From assembly GCF_014235765.1 (NCBI RefSeq), contig NZ_JACMYH010000001.1:930001-994000 (forward strand): a DNA stretch of 64,000 bases. Reading direction: 5' to 3'. The DNA is from Pseudomonas baltica. GTDB taxonomy: Bacteria > Pseudomonadota > Gammaproteobacteria > Pseudomonadales > Pseudomonadaceae. The notes beneath the pieces are model-generated. The model saw only the letters and a program-made list of their open reading frames with translations. It was not told the origin of the DNA and ran no database searches. A program made the position numbers and the translations under genes. Below, in pieces: positions 1 through 7,961 of the stretch (the stretch's first letter is position 1; every line of letters starts with the position of its first letter).

Positions 1-1
1 G

Positions 2-1132
2 TGGGGCAAGGACCTGCCCGAAGCACGCGGCATGTACAACTTCGACCGCTTCAGCATCGAGTACTTCGGCGACACCGACGTGGCCCGCCAGGTGCTGCGC
101 GGCGGCGGTTACGACTACAACCGCGAGTTCTCCGCTACCGCCTACACCATCGGCTACAACGGCCCGGCGCTCGACGATGGCCGCCTGCAACGCGCGCACC
201 TGGCCAAGCAGGGCCTGCAATCGGCCCAGGGCTTCATTTTCAATCTGCAGCGACCGGTGTTCCAGGACCGCCGCGTGCGCCAGGCGCTGGCCATGCTCTG
301 GGACTTCGAATGGAGCAACCGGCAGATGATGCGCGGCATGTACATCCGGCAGCAGAGCTTCTTCTCCAACAGCCCGCTGGCCGCCCGTGAATTGCCCAGC
401 GACGGCGAATTGCAGATTCTGGAAAAACTGCGTGGCCAGGTGCCGGATGAAGTGTTCAGTAAAGTCTTTCATGCGCCCGTCAGCGACGGCTCCGGGGTGA
501 TCCGCGACAAGCAGCTGCAGGCGCTGCGTTTGCTGCAACTGGCCGGTTGGCATGCGGACGGCGACCGTCTGGTGAACGCCGAAGGCCAGCCGCTGAGCTT
601 CACCTTTCTCAATACCCAGAACGGTCTGGAGCGCTTGCTGCTGCCGTGGAAACGCAACCTGGCGCAGATCGGCATCACCATGGAGATTCGTCGCATCGAT
701 TCCTCGCAGTACGTCAACCGCTTGATGGCGCGCGACTACGACATGATCATCAGCGGCTACCCGGTGACCCCGACGCCGGGCATCGAGCTGTACAACTTCT
801 TCGGCTCGAGCGTGGCCACCGACCCCGGCTCGAACAACCTGATGGTGCTCAAGGACCCGGCCGTGGACCAGTTGATCAATGGCCTCGGCGCGGCCAGCAC
901 GCAACCGCAGATGCGCGACTACGCGCACGCCCTCGACCGGGTGCTGCAGTGGAACTACTACTGGGTGCCCAACTATTACCCGCCGGGCACCTCCACGGTG
1001 TGGTGGAACCGCTTCGGCATGCCCGCCTCGCCAGCGCCCAATGACCCGGCCATCGAAACCTGGTGGGAGGTCAGCCCGACGGCGCTGACCACCGAACAGA
1101 TGCGCGACCGCCTGACAGGGAAGACTCACTGA
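2..1132 (+). CDS. yejA: YejA-type peptide ABC transporter substrate-binding protein (5' end missing)
   Basis: This is the periplasmic solute receptor (SBP_bac_5 family) of a YejABEF-type importer for oligopeptides and microcin C-like compounds. Only the C-terminal 376 residues are in the window; the frame is open from base 2, so the true start lies upstream. Aromatic-rich segments and the stretch around [14 protein letters not shown] are typical of the YejA branch. The stop overlaps the next start (TGATG at 1130-1134), so it is co-transcribed and probably coupled with the permease genes. The family call rests on sequence type and on the intact yejB-yejE-yejF order behind it; the exact substrate cannot be read from sequence. 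Confidence 0.9.
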   Translation, partial: WGKDLPEARGMYNFDRFSIEYFGDTDVARQVLRGGGYDYNREFSATAYTIGYNGPALDDGRLQRAHLAKQGLQSAQGFIFNLQRPVFQDRRVRQALAMLWDFEWSNRQMMRGMYIRQQSFFSNSPLAARELPSDGELQILEKLRGQVPDEVFSKVFHAPVSDGSGVIRDKQLQALRLLQLAGWHADGDRLVNAEGQPLSFTFLNTQNGLERLLLPWKRNLAQIGITMEIRRIDSSQYVNRLMARDYDMIISGYPVTPTPGIELYNFFGSSVATDPGSNNLMVLKDPAVDQLINGLGAASTQPQMRDYAHALDRVLQWNYYWVPNYYPPGTSTVWWNRFGMPASPAPNDPAIETWWEVSPTALTTEQMRDRLTGKTH

Positions 1133-2193
1133 TGCTGGGTTACACGCTACGTCGCCTGCTGCTGATCGTGCCGACCTTGCTGGCGATCCTGCTGGTCAAT
1201 TTCGCCATCGTCCAGGCCGCGCCGGGCGGCCCGGTCGAGCAAGCCATCGCGCGCCTGCAGGGCGTAGGCGGCGCCAGCGTCACCGGTGGCGGCGGCGACA
1301 CGCTGCAGGGCGGCTCGCGGGCCAGCCGTGGCCTGGACCCGAAACTGATCAAGGACATCGAGCGCCAGTACGGTTTCGACAAACCGGCCCACGAGCGCCT
1401 GTGGCTGATGATCAAGAGCTACGCGGTGCTGGATTTCGGCAGCAGCTTCTTTCGCGGCGCCAAGGTCACCGACCTGATCCTGGACAAGATGCCGGTGACC
1501 CTCTCGCTGGGCTTCTGGGCCACCTTGATCACCTACCTGGTGTCGATCCCGCTGGGCATTCGCAAGGCGGTGCACCATGGCAGCCGCTTCGACATCTGGA
1601 GCAGCAGCCTGATTATCATCGGCTATGCCATGCCGGCGTTCCTGTTCGCCATGCTGCTGATCGTGGTGTTCGCCGGCGGCACTTCGTTGAACTGGTTTCC
1701 GGTGCGCGGGCTGGTCTCGGACAATTTCGCCGAGCTCAGCGTGCTGGGCAAGGTCGCCGACTACTTCTGGCACCTGGTGCTGCCGGTCACCTCGCTGGTG
1801 ATCGGTGGTTTCGCCACCTTGACCATTCTTACCAAGAATTCCTTCCTCAACGAGGTCACCCGGCAATACGTGGTGACGGCGCGGGCCAAGGGCCTGAGCG
1901 AGCAACGGGTGCTGTACGGCCACGTGTTCCGCAACGCCATGCTGCTGGTGGTGGCCGGCCTGCCACAGGCGTTCATCAGCGTGTTCTTCGCCGGTTCGTT
2001 GCTGATCGAGGTGATCTTCTCCCTCGACGGGCTCGGTCGCCTGAGCTATGAGGCCGCCGTGGCGCGGGATTATCCGGTGGTGTTCGGCTCGCTGTTCATC
2101 TTTACCCTGCTGGGGCTGCTGATCAAACTGATCGGCGACCTGTGCTACACCCTGGTCGATCCCCGCATCGACTTCAGCGCGAGGAATGCCTGA
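1132..2193 (+). CDS. yejB: Peptide ABC transporter permease YejB
   Basis: Inner-membrane permease of the YejABEF importer, 353 residues. It opens with a hydrophobic segment ([14 protein letters not shown]) and then a glycine-rich periplasmic stretch near residues 43-65 that is characteristic of YejB. Several membrane helices follow, with the EAA loop that docks on the ATPase ([20 protein letters not shown]). The ATG at 1132 shares its A with the yejA stop; an upstream in-frame start at 1063 lies inside yejA and would add an uncharacteristic arginine-rich leader, so it is rejected. The stop overlaps the yejE start in the same TGATG manner, which supports a tightly coupled operon. Confidence 0.93.
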   Translation: MLGYTLRRLLLIVPTLLAILLVNFAIVQAAPGGPVEQAIARLQGVGGASVTGGGGDTLQGGSRASRGLDPKLIKDIERQYGFDKPAHERLWLMIKSYAVLDFGSSFFRGAKVTDLILDKMPVTLSLGFWATLITYLVSIPLGIRKAVHHGSRFDIWSSSLIIIGYAMPAFLFAMLLIVVFAGGTSLNWFPVRGLVSDNFAELSVLGKVADYFWHLVLPVTSLVIGGFATLTILTKNSFLNEVTRQYVVTARAKGLSEQRVLYGHVFRNAMLLVVAGLPQAFISVFFAGSLLIEVIFSLDGLGRLSYEAAVARDYPVVFGSLFIFTLLGLLIKLIGDLCYTLVDPRIDFSARNA

Positions 2194-3212
2194 TGCGCCT
2201 GTCGCCCCTGGCCCGTCGTCGCCTGGACCGCTTCAAGCAAAACCGTCGCGGCTGGTGGTCGCTGTGGCTGTTCCTGGCCCTGTTCGCCCTGACGCTGGGC
2301 GGCGAGTTGGTCGCCAATGACAAACCGCTGGTGCTCAAGTACGACGGCGAGCTGTATTTCCCGGTGTTCAAGCGCCATACCGAGATGGAATTCGGCGGCC
2401 AGCTGCCGTTCCAGGCCGACTACCGCAGCGAGTATGTGCGGCAGTTGATCGAGGCGCGCGGCGGCTGGATGCTGTTTCCGCCGATTCCGTTCAGCGCCGA
2501 CACGCCCAACTACGACCTGAGCCAACCGGCTCCCAGCCCGCCGTCGACCACCAACTGGCTGGGCACCGACGACCAGTCGCGCGATGTGCTGGCGCGGGTC
2601 ATCTTCGGCGCGCGGGTGTCGATCCTGTTTGCCCTCGCATTGACCTTGATCAGCTCACTGATCGGCATCGGCGCCGGTGCTCTGCAGGGCTACTACGGCG
2701 GTTGGGTGGACCTGTTCGGCCAGCGTCTGCTGGAGGTCTGGTCGGGGCTGCCGGTGCTTTACCTGCTGATCATCCTGTCGGGCTTCGTCGAACCCAATTT
2801 CTGGTGGTTGCTGGGGATCATGGCGCTGTTTTCCTGGTTGGCGCTGGTGGACGTGGTGCGCGCCGAGTTCCTGCGCGGGCGCAATCTGGAATACGTCAAG
2901 GCAGCGCGAGCGCTGGGGCTGTCGGACCGCAAGATCATTCTGCGGCACATTCTGCCCAACGCCATGAACGCGACCCTGAGCTTTCTGCCGTTCATTCTGA
3001 CCGGGGCGATTTCCACGCTGACGGCGTTGGATTTCCTCGGTTTCGGCATGCCGGCCGGCAGCGCTTCGCTGGGGGAATTGATTGCCCAGGGCAAACAGAA
3101 CCTGCAGGCACCCTGGTTGGGGTTTACCGCGTTTTTCACGCTGGCGCTGATACTGTCGCTGCTGGTGTTCATTGGAGAGGGGCTGCGCGATGCGTTCGAT
3201 CCGCGTGCTTGA
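2193..3212 (+). CDS. yejE: Peptide ABC transporter permease YejE
   Basis: Second inner-membrane permease of the importer, 339 residues. The N-terminus is basic (RLSPLARRRLDRFKQNRRGWW) followed by the first helix. A long periplasmic domain of about 130 residues, usual for YejE, precedes the other helices. The EAA loop reads YVKAARALGLSDRKIILRHI. The ATG overlaps the yejB stop (TGATG). After its stop a 131-bp gap holds a REP pair before yejF, the only break in the otherwise overlapping operon. Confidence 0.93.
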   Translation: MRLSPLARRRLDRFKQNRRGWWSLWLFLALFALTLGGELVANDKPLVLKYDGELYFPVFKRHTEMEFGGQLPFQADYRSEYVRQLIEARGGWMLFPPIPFSADTPNYDLSQPAPSPPSTTNWLGTDDQSRDVLARVIFGARVSILFALALTLISSLIGIGAGALQGYYGGWVDLFGQRLLEVWSGLPVLYLLIILSGFVEPNFWWLLGIMALFSWLALVDVVRAEFLRGRNLEYVKAARALGLSDRKIILRHILPNAMNATLSFLPFILTGAISTLTALDFLGFGMPAGSASLGELIAQGKQNLQAPWLGFTAFFTLALILSLLVFIGEGLRDAFDPRA

Positions 3213-3233
3213 CTGGGGATTTGTGGGGGTTCA

Positions 3234-3309
3234 TTCGCGGCCGCTGACCGCTCCTACAGTGGATGCAGGCACTTCACCAATCCCTGTAGGAGCGGCCAGT
3301 GGCCGCGAA
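3234..3309 (+). repeat. REP pair, type A (inverted)
   Basis: Two 25-bp arms face each other. The left arm ends ACCGCTCCTACA (3234-3258); the right arm starts TGTAGGAGCGG and ends GGCCGCGAA (3285-3309). The same family occurs at 10431, 27716 and 35699. It lies between yejE and yejF inside the operon, where such hairpins can stabilise upstream mRNA or lower downstream expression. Confidence 0.88.
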
Positions 3310-3343
3310 CGCGGTATCCCAGTCCCCGCAGAAGGCCCTGCCC

Positions 3344-4921
3344 ATGACCGCTGAAAACCTCATCGAAATCCGCGACCTGAGCGTGGCGTTCAATGGCCAT
3401 TCGGTAGTCAAGGACGTGAGCTTCGACATTCCCGTCGGCCAGTGCGTGGCCCTGGTCGGGGAATCGGGTTCGGGCAAGTCGGTGACGGCCCATTCCATCC
3501 TGCAACTGTTGCCCAACACCGCTTGCACGAGCAGCGGCAGCGTGCGCTACCTGGGGCAGGAACTGATGGGCGCCGATGCAGCGACCCTGCGCCGCATGCG
3601 CGGCGATCGCATCGCCATGATTTTCCAGGAGCCCATGACTTCGCTCAATCCCTTGCACACCGTGCACAAGCAGATCGGTGAAACCCTGCTGGTGCACAAG
3701 GGCATGGGTGGCAAGCAGGCCGAGGCACGCATCCTGGAATTGCTCGAGATGGTCGGCATCCAGAACCCGCGCAAACGCCTCAAGGCCTACCCGCACCAGT
3801 TGTCCGGTGGCCAGCGCCAGCGCGTGATGATCGCCATGGCATTGGCCTGCGAGCCACAGCTGTTGATCGCCGACGAACCCACCACCGCCCTCGACGTGAC
3901 GGTGCAACGGCGCATCCTGCTGTTGCTGCAGTCATTGCAGAAGCGCCTGGGCATGTCGCTGCTGCTGATCAGCCACGACCTCAACCTGGTGCGCAGCATT
4001 GCCCAGCATGTCTGTGTGATGCGTGCCGGCGAAATCGTCGAGCAGGCCGCTTGCGAGCAGCTGTTCAGTGCACCGCAGCACCCCTATAGCCAACTGTTGC
4101 TGGACGCTGAACCGGCCGGCGCGGTGCTGTGCCAGGAGAATCGGCCGGAACTGTTGCAGGTCGACGGCCTGAAGGTCTGGTACCCGTTGGACGGCGGCCT
4201 GTTCCGCAAGCCGCGCGAGTTCGTCAAGGCAGTGGACGGCATCAGCCTGAGCGTGCAGCAGGGCAAGACCCTGGGCATCGTCGGCGAGTCCGGTTCGGGC
4301 AAGTCGACCCTCGGCCAGGCGATCCTGCGCCTGCTCGACTCCCAGGGCAGCATCCGCTTCCAGGGCCAGGCACTCGATGGTCTGGATCAGAAGCAGATGC
4401 GGCCGTGGCGCAAGCAGATGCAGGTGGTCTTCCAGGACCCCTTCGGCAGCCTCAGCCCGCGCATGTCGGTGGCGCAAATCATCAGCGAAGGTCTGGAAGT
4501 GCACAGCGGCGCCAACGCCCGGGCCTGCGACGAGCAGGTCGTCCAGGTGCTGCGCGAAGTCGGCCTGGACCCCGCGGCGCGGCACCGCTACCCCCATGAA
4601 TTTTCCGGTGGCCAGCGTCAGCGTATCGCCATCGCGCGGGCACTGGTGCTGCGCCCGGCGCTGATTCTGCTGGACGAGCCGACCTCGGCCCTCGACCGCA
4701 CGGTGCAGAAGCAGGTGGTGCAACTGCTGCGCCAGTTGCAGGAGCGCCACGGCCTGACCTACCTGTTCATCAGCCATGACCTGGCGGTGGTGCGGGCGCT
4801 GGCCCATGATGTGATCGTGGTCAAGGACGGCCAGGTGGTGGAGCACGGCCCTACCGACCGACTGTTCACCGACCCTCGGCATCCCTACACCCAGGAATTA
4901 CTGCAGGCGGCGCTGGTGTAG
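3344..4921 (+). CDS. yejF: Peptide ABC transporter ATPase YejF (two fused nucleotide-binding domains)
   Basis: Cytoplasmic ATPase of the importer, 525 residues, with two complete ABC domains in tandem. Each has a Walker A (GESGSGKS), a signature (LSGGQRQR, FSGGQRQR) and a Walker B (LLIADEPTTALD, LILLDEPTSALD). This is the YejF/GsiA double-domain layout, so one chain serves both permeases. The ATG at 3344 has GAAGG 9 bp upstream. An in-frame ATG at 3299 falls inside the REP element and would add 15 repeat-encoded residues, so I reject it. It is the last gene of the operon. Confidence 0.93.
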   Translation: MTAENLIEIRDLSVAFNGHSVVKDVSFDIPVGQCVALVGESGSGKSVTAHSILQLLPNTACTSSGSVRYLGQELMGADAATLRRMRGDRIAMIFQEPMTSLNPLHTVHKQIGETLLVHKGMGGKQAEARILELLEMVGIQNPRKRLKAYPHQLSGGQRQRVMIAMALACEPQLLIADEPTTALDVTVQRRILLLLQSLQKRLGMSLLLISHDLNLVRSIAQHVCVMRAGEIVEQAACEQLFSAPQHPYSQLLLDAEPAGAVLCQENRPELLQVDGLKVWYPLDGGLFRKPREFVKAVDGISLSVQQGKTLGIVGESGSGKSTLGQAILRLLDSQGSIRFQGQALDGLDQKQMRPWRKQMQVVFQDPFGSLSPRMSVAQIISEGLEVHSGANARACDEQVVQVLREVGLDPAARHRYPHEFSGGQRQRIAIARALVLRPALILLDEPTSALDRTVQKQVVQLLRQLQERHGLTYLFISHDLAVVRALAHDVIVVKDGQVVEHGPTDRLFTDPRHPYTQELLQAALV

Positions 4922-4960
4922 CGTGGTATAGATTGCAGGACAACCCCAGAGGCAATGCAT

Positions 4961-5731
4961 ATGGCACTCGACGGCAAGACGGCTTTGGTTACCGGCTCCA
5001 CCAGCGGCATCGGCCTGGGCATTGCCTCGGTGCTGGCCCGCCACGGCGCCAACGTGGTGCTCAACGGTTTCGGCGATCCGGCGGCGGCCCTCGCGGAAGT
5101 ACGCCGGCATGGCACCCAGGTCGCCCACCACGGTGCCGACGTGAGCGACCCGACGCAGCTGGCCGAGCTGTTCGAGTACGTGCAAGCGACGTTCGGCGGT
5201 GTCGATATCCTGGTCAACAACGCCGGCATCCAGCACGTGGCGGCGGTCGAGGCATTTCCCGTTGAGCGCTGGGATGCGATCATCGCGATCAACCTGTCCT
5301 CGGTGTTCCACGGCACTCGCCTGGCGCTGCCGGGCATGCGTGAGAAAGGCTGGGGGCGGATCGTCAATATCGCTTCGGTGCACGGTCAGGTCGGCTCGGT
5401 CGGCAAGGCCGCCTATGTCGCCGCCAAGCATGGCGTGATCGGCCTGACCAAGGTGGTCGGCCTGGAAACCGCGACTACGCAGATCACCTGCAACGCCATC
5501 TGCCCCGGCTTCGTGCTGACTCCGCTGGTGCAGAAGCAGATCGATGATCGTGCAGCCAAGGGTGGTGACCCGGCCGACGCCCAGCGCGAACTGCTTGCGG
5601 AAAAACAGCCCTCGCTGGAATTCGTCACGCCCGAGCATCTGGGCGAACTGGTGATGTTTCTGTGCAGCGAGGCCGGCAGCCAGGTGCGCGGTGCGGCGTG
5701 GAACATCGACGGTGGCTGGCTGGCGCAATGA
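4961..5731 (+). CDS. bdhA: D-3-hydroxybutyrate dehydrogenase (SDR family)
   Basis: Cytosolic NAD-dependent oxidation of 3-hydroxybutyrate to acetoacetate, used in ketone body and PHB turnover. The 256 residues show the classical SDR plan: TGSTSGIGLG cofactor loop at residues 11-20, the NNAG motif, the catalytic Ser in NIASVHG, the YxxxK pair (YVAAK), and the C-terminal GAAWNIDGGWLAQ typical of this enzyme. Length equals the known Pseudomonas BdhA type. AGAGG sits 8 bp before the ATG at 4961; the ATG at 4955 is too close to it. No activator or CoA transferase gene is beside it. Confidence 0.85.
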   Translation: MALDGKTALVTGSTSGIGLGIASVLARHGANVVLNGFGDPAAALAEVRRHGTQVAHHGADVSDPTQLAELFEYVQATFGGVDILVNNAGIQHVAAVEAFPVERWDAIIAINLSSVFHGTRLALPGMREKGWGRIVNIASVHGQVGSVGKAAYVAAKHGVIGLTKVVGLETATTQITCNAICPGFVLTPLVQKQIDDRAAKGGDPADAQRELLAEKQPSLEFVTPEHLGELVMFLCSEAGSQVRGAAWNIDGGWLAQ

Positions 5732-5795
5732 CGCGGGGAACCGCCCCGTGCCGGCAAAGTCGGAGTAAGGACATTACCATGTGCAAGGAGCTTCT

Positions 5796-6596
5796 GTGAC
5801 CATCGCTCCCCCCAGCGAACCGCTCGGCCCGCAAGCGCCGGACCAGACCCGTGAAGTGCATCGCCTGCGGGTGCTGACGGTGAATACACACAAGGGTTTT
5901 ACCGCATTCAACCGCCGTTTCATCCTGCCCGAATTGCGTGAGGCGGTGCGCAGCACCAGCGCCGACCTGGTGTTCCTGCAGGAAGTGCTGGGCGGCCACG
6001 ACGGCCATGCGTCGAAGTTCTCCAACTGGCCGCAGATGTCACAGTACGAGTTTCTCGCCGACAGCATGTGGAGCGATTTCGCCTACGGGCGCAACGCGGT
6101 GTACCCGGACGGCCACCATGGCAACGCTGTGCTGTCCAAGTACCCGATCCTGCGCTACAGCAACCTCGACATCTCGATCACCGGGCCCGAGCGCCGCGGC
6201 TTGCTGCATTGCGTGTTGCAGGTACCGGGGCACGACGAGGTGCATGCGATCTGTGTGCACTTGTCGCTGCTGGAAAGCCACCGGCAACAGCAATTGGCGC
6301 TGTTGAGCCAGCTGCTCGATTCGTTGCCCGAGGATGCGCCGGTGATCATTGCCGGCGATTTCAACGACTGGCAGTTGCGCGGCAACGCTACGCTGGCCAA
6401 GCGCAAGGATCTGCACGAGGCGTTCGAACGGCACAACGGGCAGTTGGCCAAGACCTACCCGGCGCGCTTTCCGCTGCTGCGCCTGGATCGGATCTATGTG
6501 CGCAACGCGACCAGCCACGGGCCGATCATTCTGGGCAACAAGCCGTGGACGCACCTGTCGGACCATTTGCCGTTGGCGGTTGAGATTCATCTGTAG
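5796..6596 (+). CDS. Endonuclease/exonuclease/phosphatase (EEP) fold protein
   Basis: A metal-dependent phosphodiesterase-fold protein of 266 residues. It carries the EEP signatures: VFLQEV (metal-binding Glu) near the N-terminus, the YGNAVLSKYP-like segment GHHGNAVLSKYP, AGDFND, and the terminal SDHLPL. It has no signal peptide, so a cytosolic role is likely. Whether the target is DNA, a lipid or a small phosphodiester is not decided by sequence. The start is a GTG at 5796 because AAGGAG lies 5 bp upstream; the GTG at 5781 precedes this site. It converges with pilU across a REP pair. Confidence 0.82.
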   Translation: MTIAPPSEPLGPQAPDQTREVHRLRVLTVNTHKGFTAFNRRFILPELREAVRSTSADLVFLQEVLGGHDGHASKFSNWPQMSQYEFLADSMWSDFAYGRNAVYPDGHHGNAVLSKYPILRYSNLDISITGPERRGLLHCVLQVPGHDEVHAICVHLSLLESHRQQQLALLSQLLDSLPEDAPVIIAGDFNDWQLRGNATLAKRKDLHEAFERHNGQLAKTYPARFPLLRLDRIYVRNATSHGPIILGNKPWTHLSDHLPLAVEIHL

Positions 6597-6603
6597 CGCA
6601 GAC

Positions 6604-6698
6604 CCTTGTAGCAGCGGCGCGAGCCGCGTCCGGGTGCGCTGCGGTGTATCTGTAAAACCGCGATGAGGCCGGACGCGGCTCGCGCCGCTGCTACAAGG
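6604..6698 (+). repeat. REP pair, type B (inverted)
   Basis: Arms of about 28 bp begin TTGTAGCAGCGGCGCGAGCC (from 6606) and end CGCGCCGCTGCTACAA (to 6696). The core is CCGCGTCCGG. It fills the gap between two convergent genes, a position where it can act as a two-way transcription barrier. The same family recurs at 22321 and as an array at 62106. Confidence 0.88.
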
Positions 6699-6710
6699 AT
6701 CATTGGCGGG

Positions 6711-7874
6711 TCACTGCGGGCTTTCGGGGTCGTCGCTCACCAGGCCCCAATCTGCGCTTTTGCGGTCGGATGCAGGCGTGGGCGGGGCGGGCGCCGAGGT
6801 GTGCTGCACGCCTTCCTCGCCATGCAGCTTCAAGCGCAGGCGCAGGTTGTTCACCGAATCGGCATTCTTCAACGCTTCTTCCTCGCTGATCGCCCCCTCG
6901 ATGGCCAGCTCGTACAAAGCATGGTCGAACGTCTGCATGCCCAGGTTCACCGATTTCTCCATGATGCCCTTGAGCTCGGAAAACTCGTTGCGGTGAATGA
7001 AGTCGCGAATCGTCGGCGTGCCCAGCATCACCTCGACCGCGGCGCGGCGCTTGCCGTCGGTGGTGCGTACCAGCCGCTGCGAGACGAACGCCTGCAGGTT
7101 GTTGCCCAGATCGTTGAGCAACTGCGGGCGGCGGTCTTCGGGGAAGAAATTGATGATGCGGTCCAGCGCCTGGTTGGCGTTGTTGGCGTGCAAGGTGGAA
7201 ATCGCCAGGTGGCCGGTGTCGGCGAATGCCAGTGCGTGTTCCATGGTTTCGCGGTCGCGGATCTCGCCGATCAGGATCACGTCCGGCGCCTGGCGCAGGG
7301 TGTTTTTCAGGGCGGCCTGGAAGCTGCGCGTGTCGACCCCCACTTCACGCTGGTTGATGATCGACTTCTTGTGCCGGTGGATGAACTCCACCGGGTCCTC
7401 GATGGTGATGATGTGCCCGCTGCTGTTGCGGTTGCGGTAGTCGATCAATGCGGCCAGCGACGTCGACTTGCCGGAACCGGTCGCGCCGACGAACAGCACC
7501 AGGCCGCGCTTTTCCATGATCACGTCGAGCAGCTTGCGCGGCAGCTTGAGGTCTTCGAAGCTGGGAATGTCGAGCTTGATGTTGCGTGCGACAATGGACA
7601 CTTCGTTGCGCTGCTTGAAGATATTGACGCGAAAGCGCCCTACCCCGTGGATCGACAACGCCAGATTCATTTCCAGCTCACGCTCGAAGTCGATACGCTG
7701 CTCGGCGTCCATGATGCTGGCCGCGATCGCGGCAATGTCGCCTGGTTTCAAGGCTTCGGCGCTGAGCGGCTTGAGCACGCCGTTGAACTTGGCGCAGGGT
7801 GGCGCGCCAGTGGACAGGTAGAGGTCGGAGCCGTCCTGACTGGCCAGGAGCTTGAGCAATGCCTGGATTTCCAT
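6711..7874 (-). CDS. pilU: PilT/PilU-family pilus retraction ATPase, PilU type
   Basis: Cytoplasmic hexameric ATPase that assists type IV pilus retraction. The 387 residues show Walker A GATGSGKST (130-138), the Asp box around ITIEDPVEFIH, Walker B VILIGEIRDRE (199-209) and the His box STLHANNANQ. The region corresponding to the PilT motif AIRNLIRE reads TIRDFIHRNE, and a proline-rich, probably disordered tail of about 30 residues follows. Both features fit PilU better than PilT. No pilT or other pilus gene is adjacent, so it stands alone here between a REP pair and a sensor kinase. A PilT paralogue is the main alternative. Confidence 0.8.
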   Translation of the reverse strand: MEIQALLKLLASQDGSDLYLSTGAPPCAKFNGVLKPLSAEALKPGDIAAIAASIMDAEQRIDFERELEMNLALSIHGVGRFRVNIFKQRNEVSIVARNIKLDIPSFEDLKLPRKLLDVIMEKRGLVLFVGATGSGKSTSLAALIDYRNRNSSGHIITIEDPVEFIHRHKKSIINQREVGVDTRSFQAALKNTLRQAPDVILIGEIRDRETMEHALAFADTGHLAISTLHANNANQALDRIINFFPEDRRPQLLNDLGNNLQAFVSQRLVRTTDGKRRAAVEVMLGTPTIRDFIHRNEFSELKGIMEKSVNLGMQTFDHALYELAIEGAISEEEALKNADSVNNLRLRLKLHGEEGVQHTSAPAPPTPASDRKSADWGLVSDDPESPQ

Positions 7875-7961
7875 AGGCTTGGGGTCCTGTAAAGGCGGTC
7901 GATAGAAAGTACGCTATAGCTTGGCTGGATAAGCAGCCGCGGTAAATCAAAGGATAACGCA

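Noticed and set aside
1..390. 129-residue plus-strand frame at the left edge
   Set aside because: It is out of frame with yejA and arginine/proline-rich; a shadow.
4922..4960. A GG...GC element before the 3-hydroxybutyrate dehydrogenase gene as a sigma-54 promoter
   Set aside because: The spacing between GG and GC is 2 bp too short.
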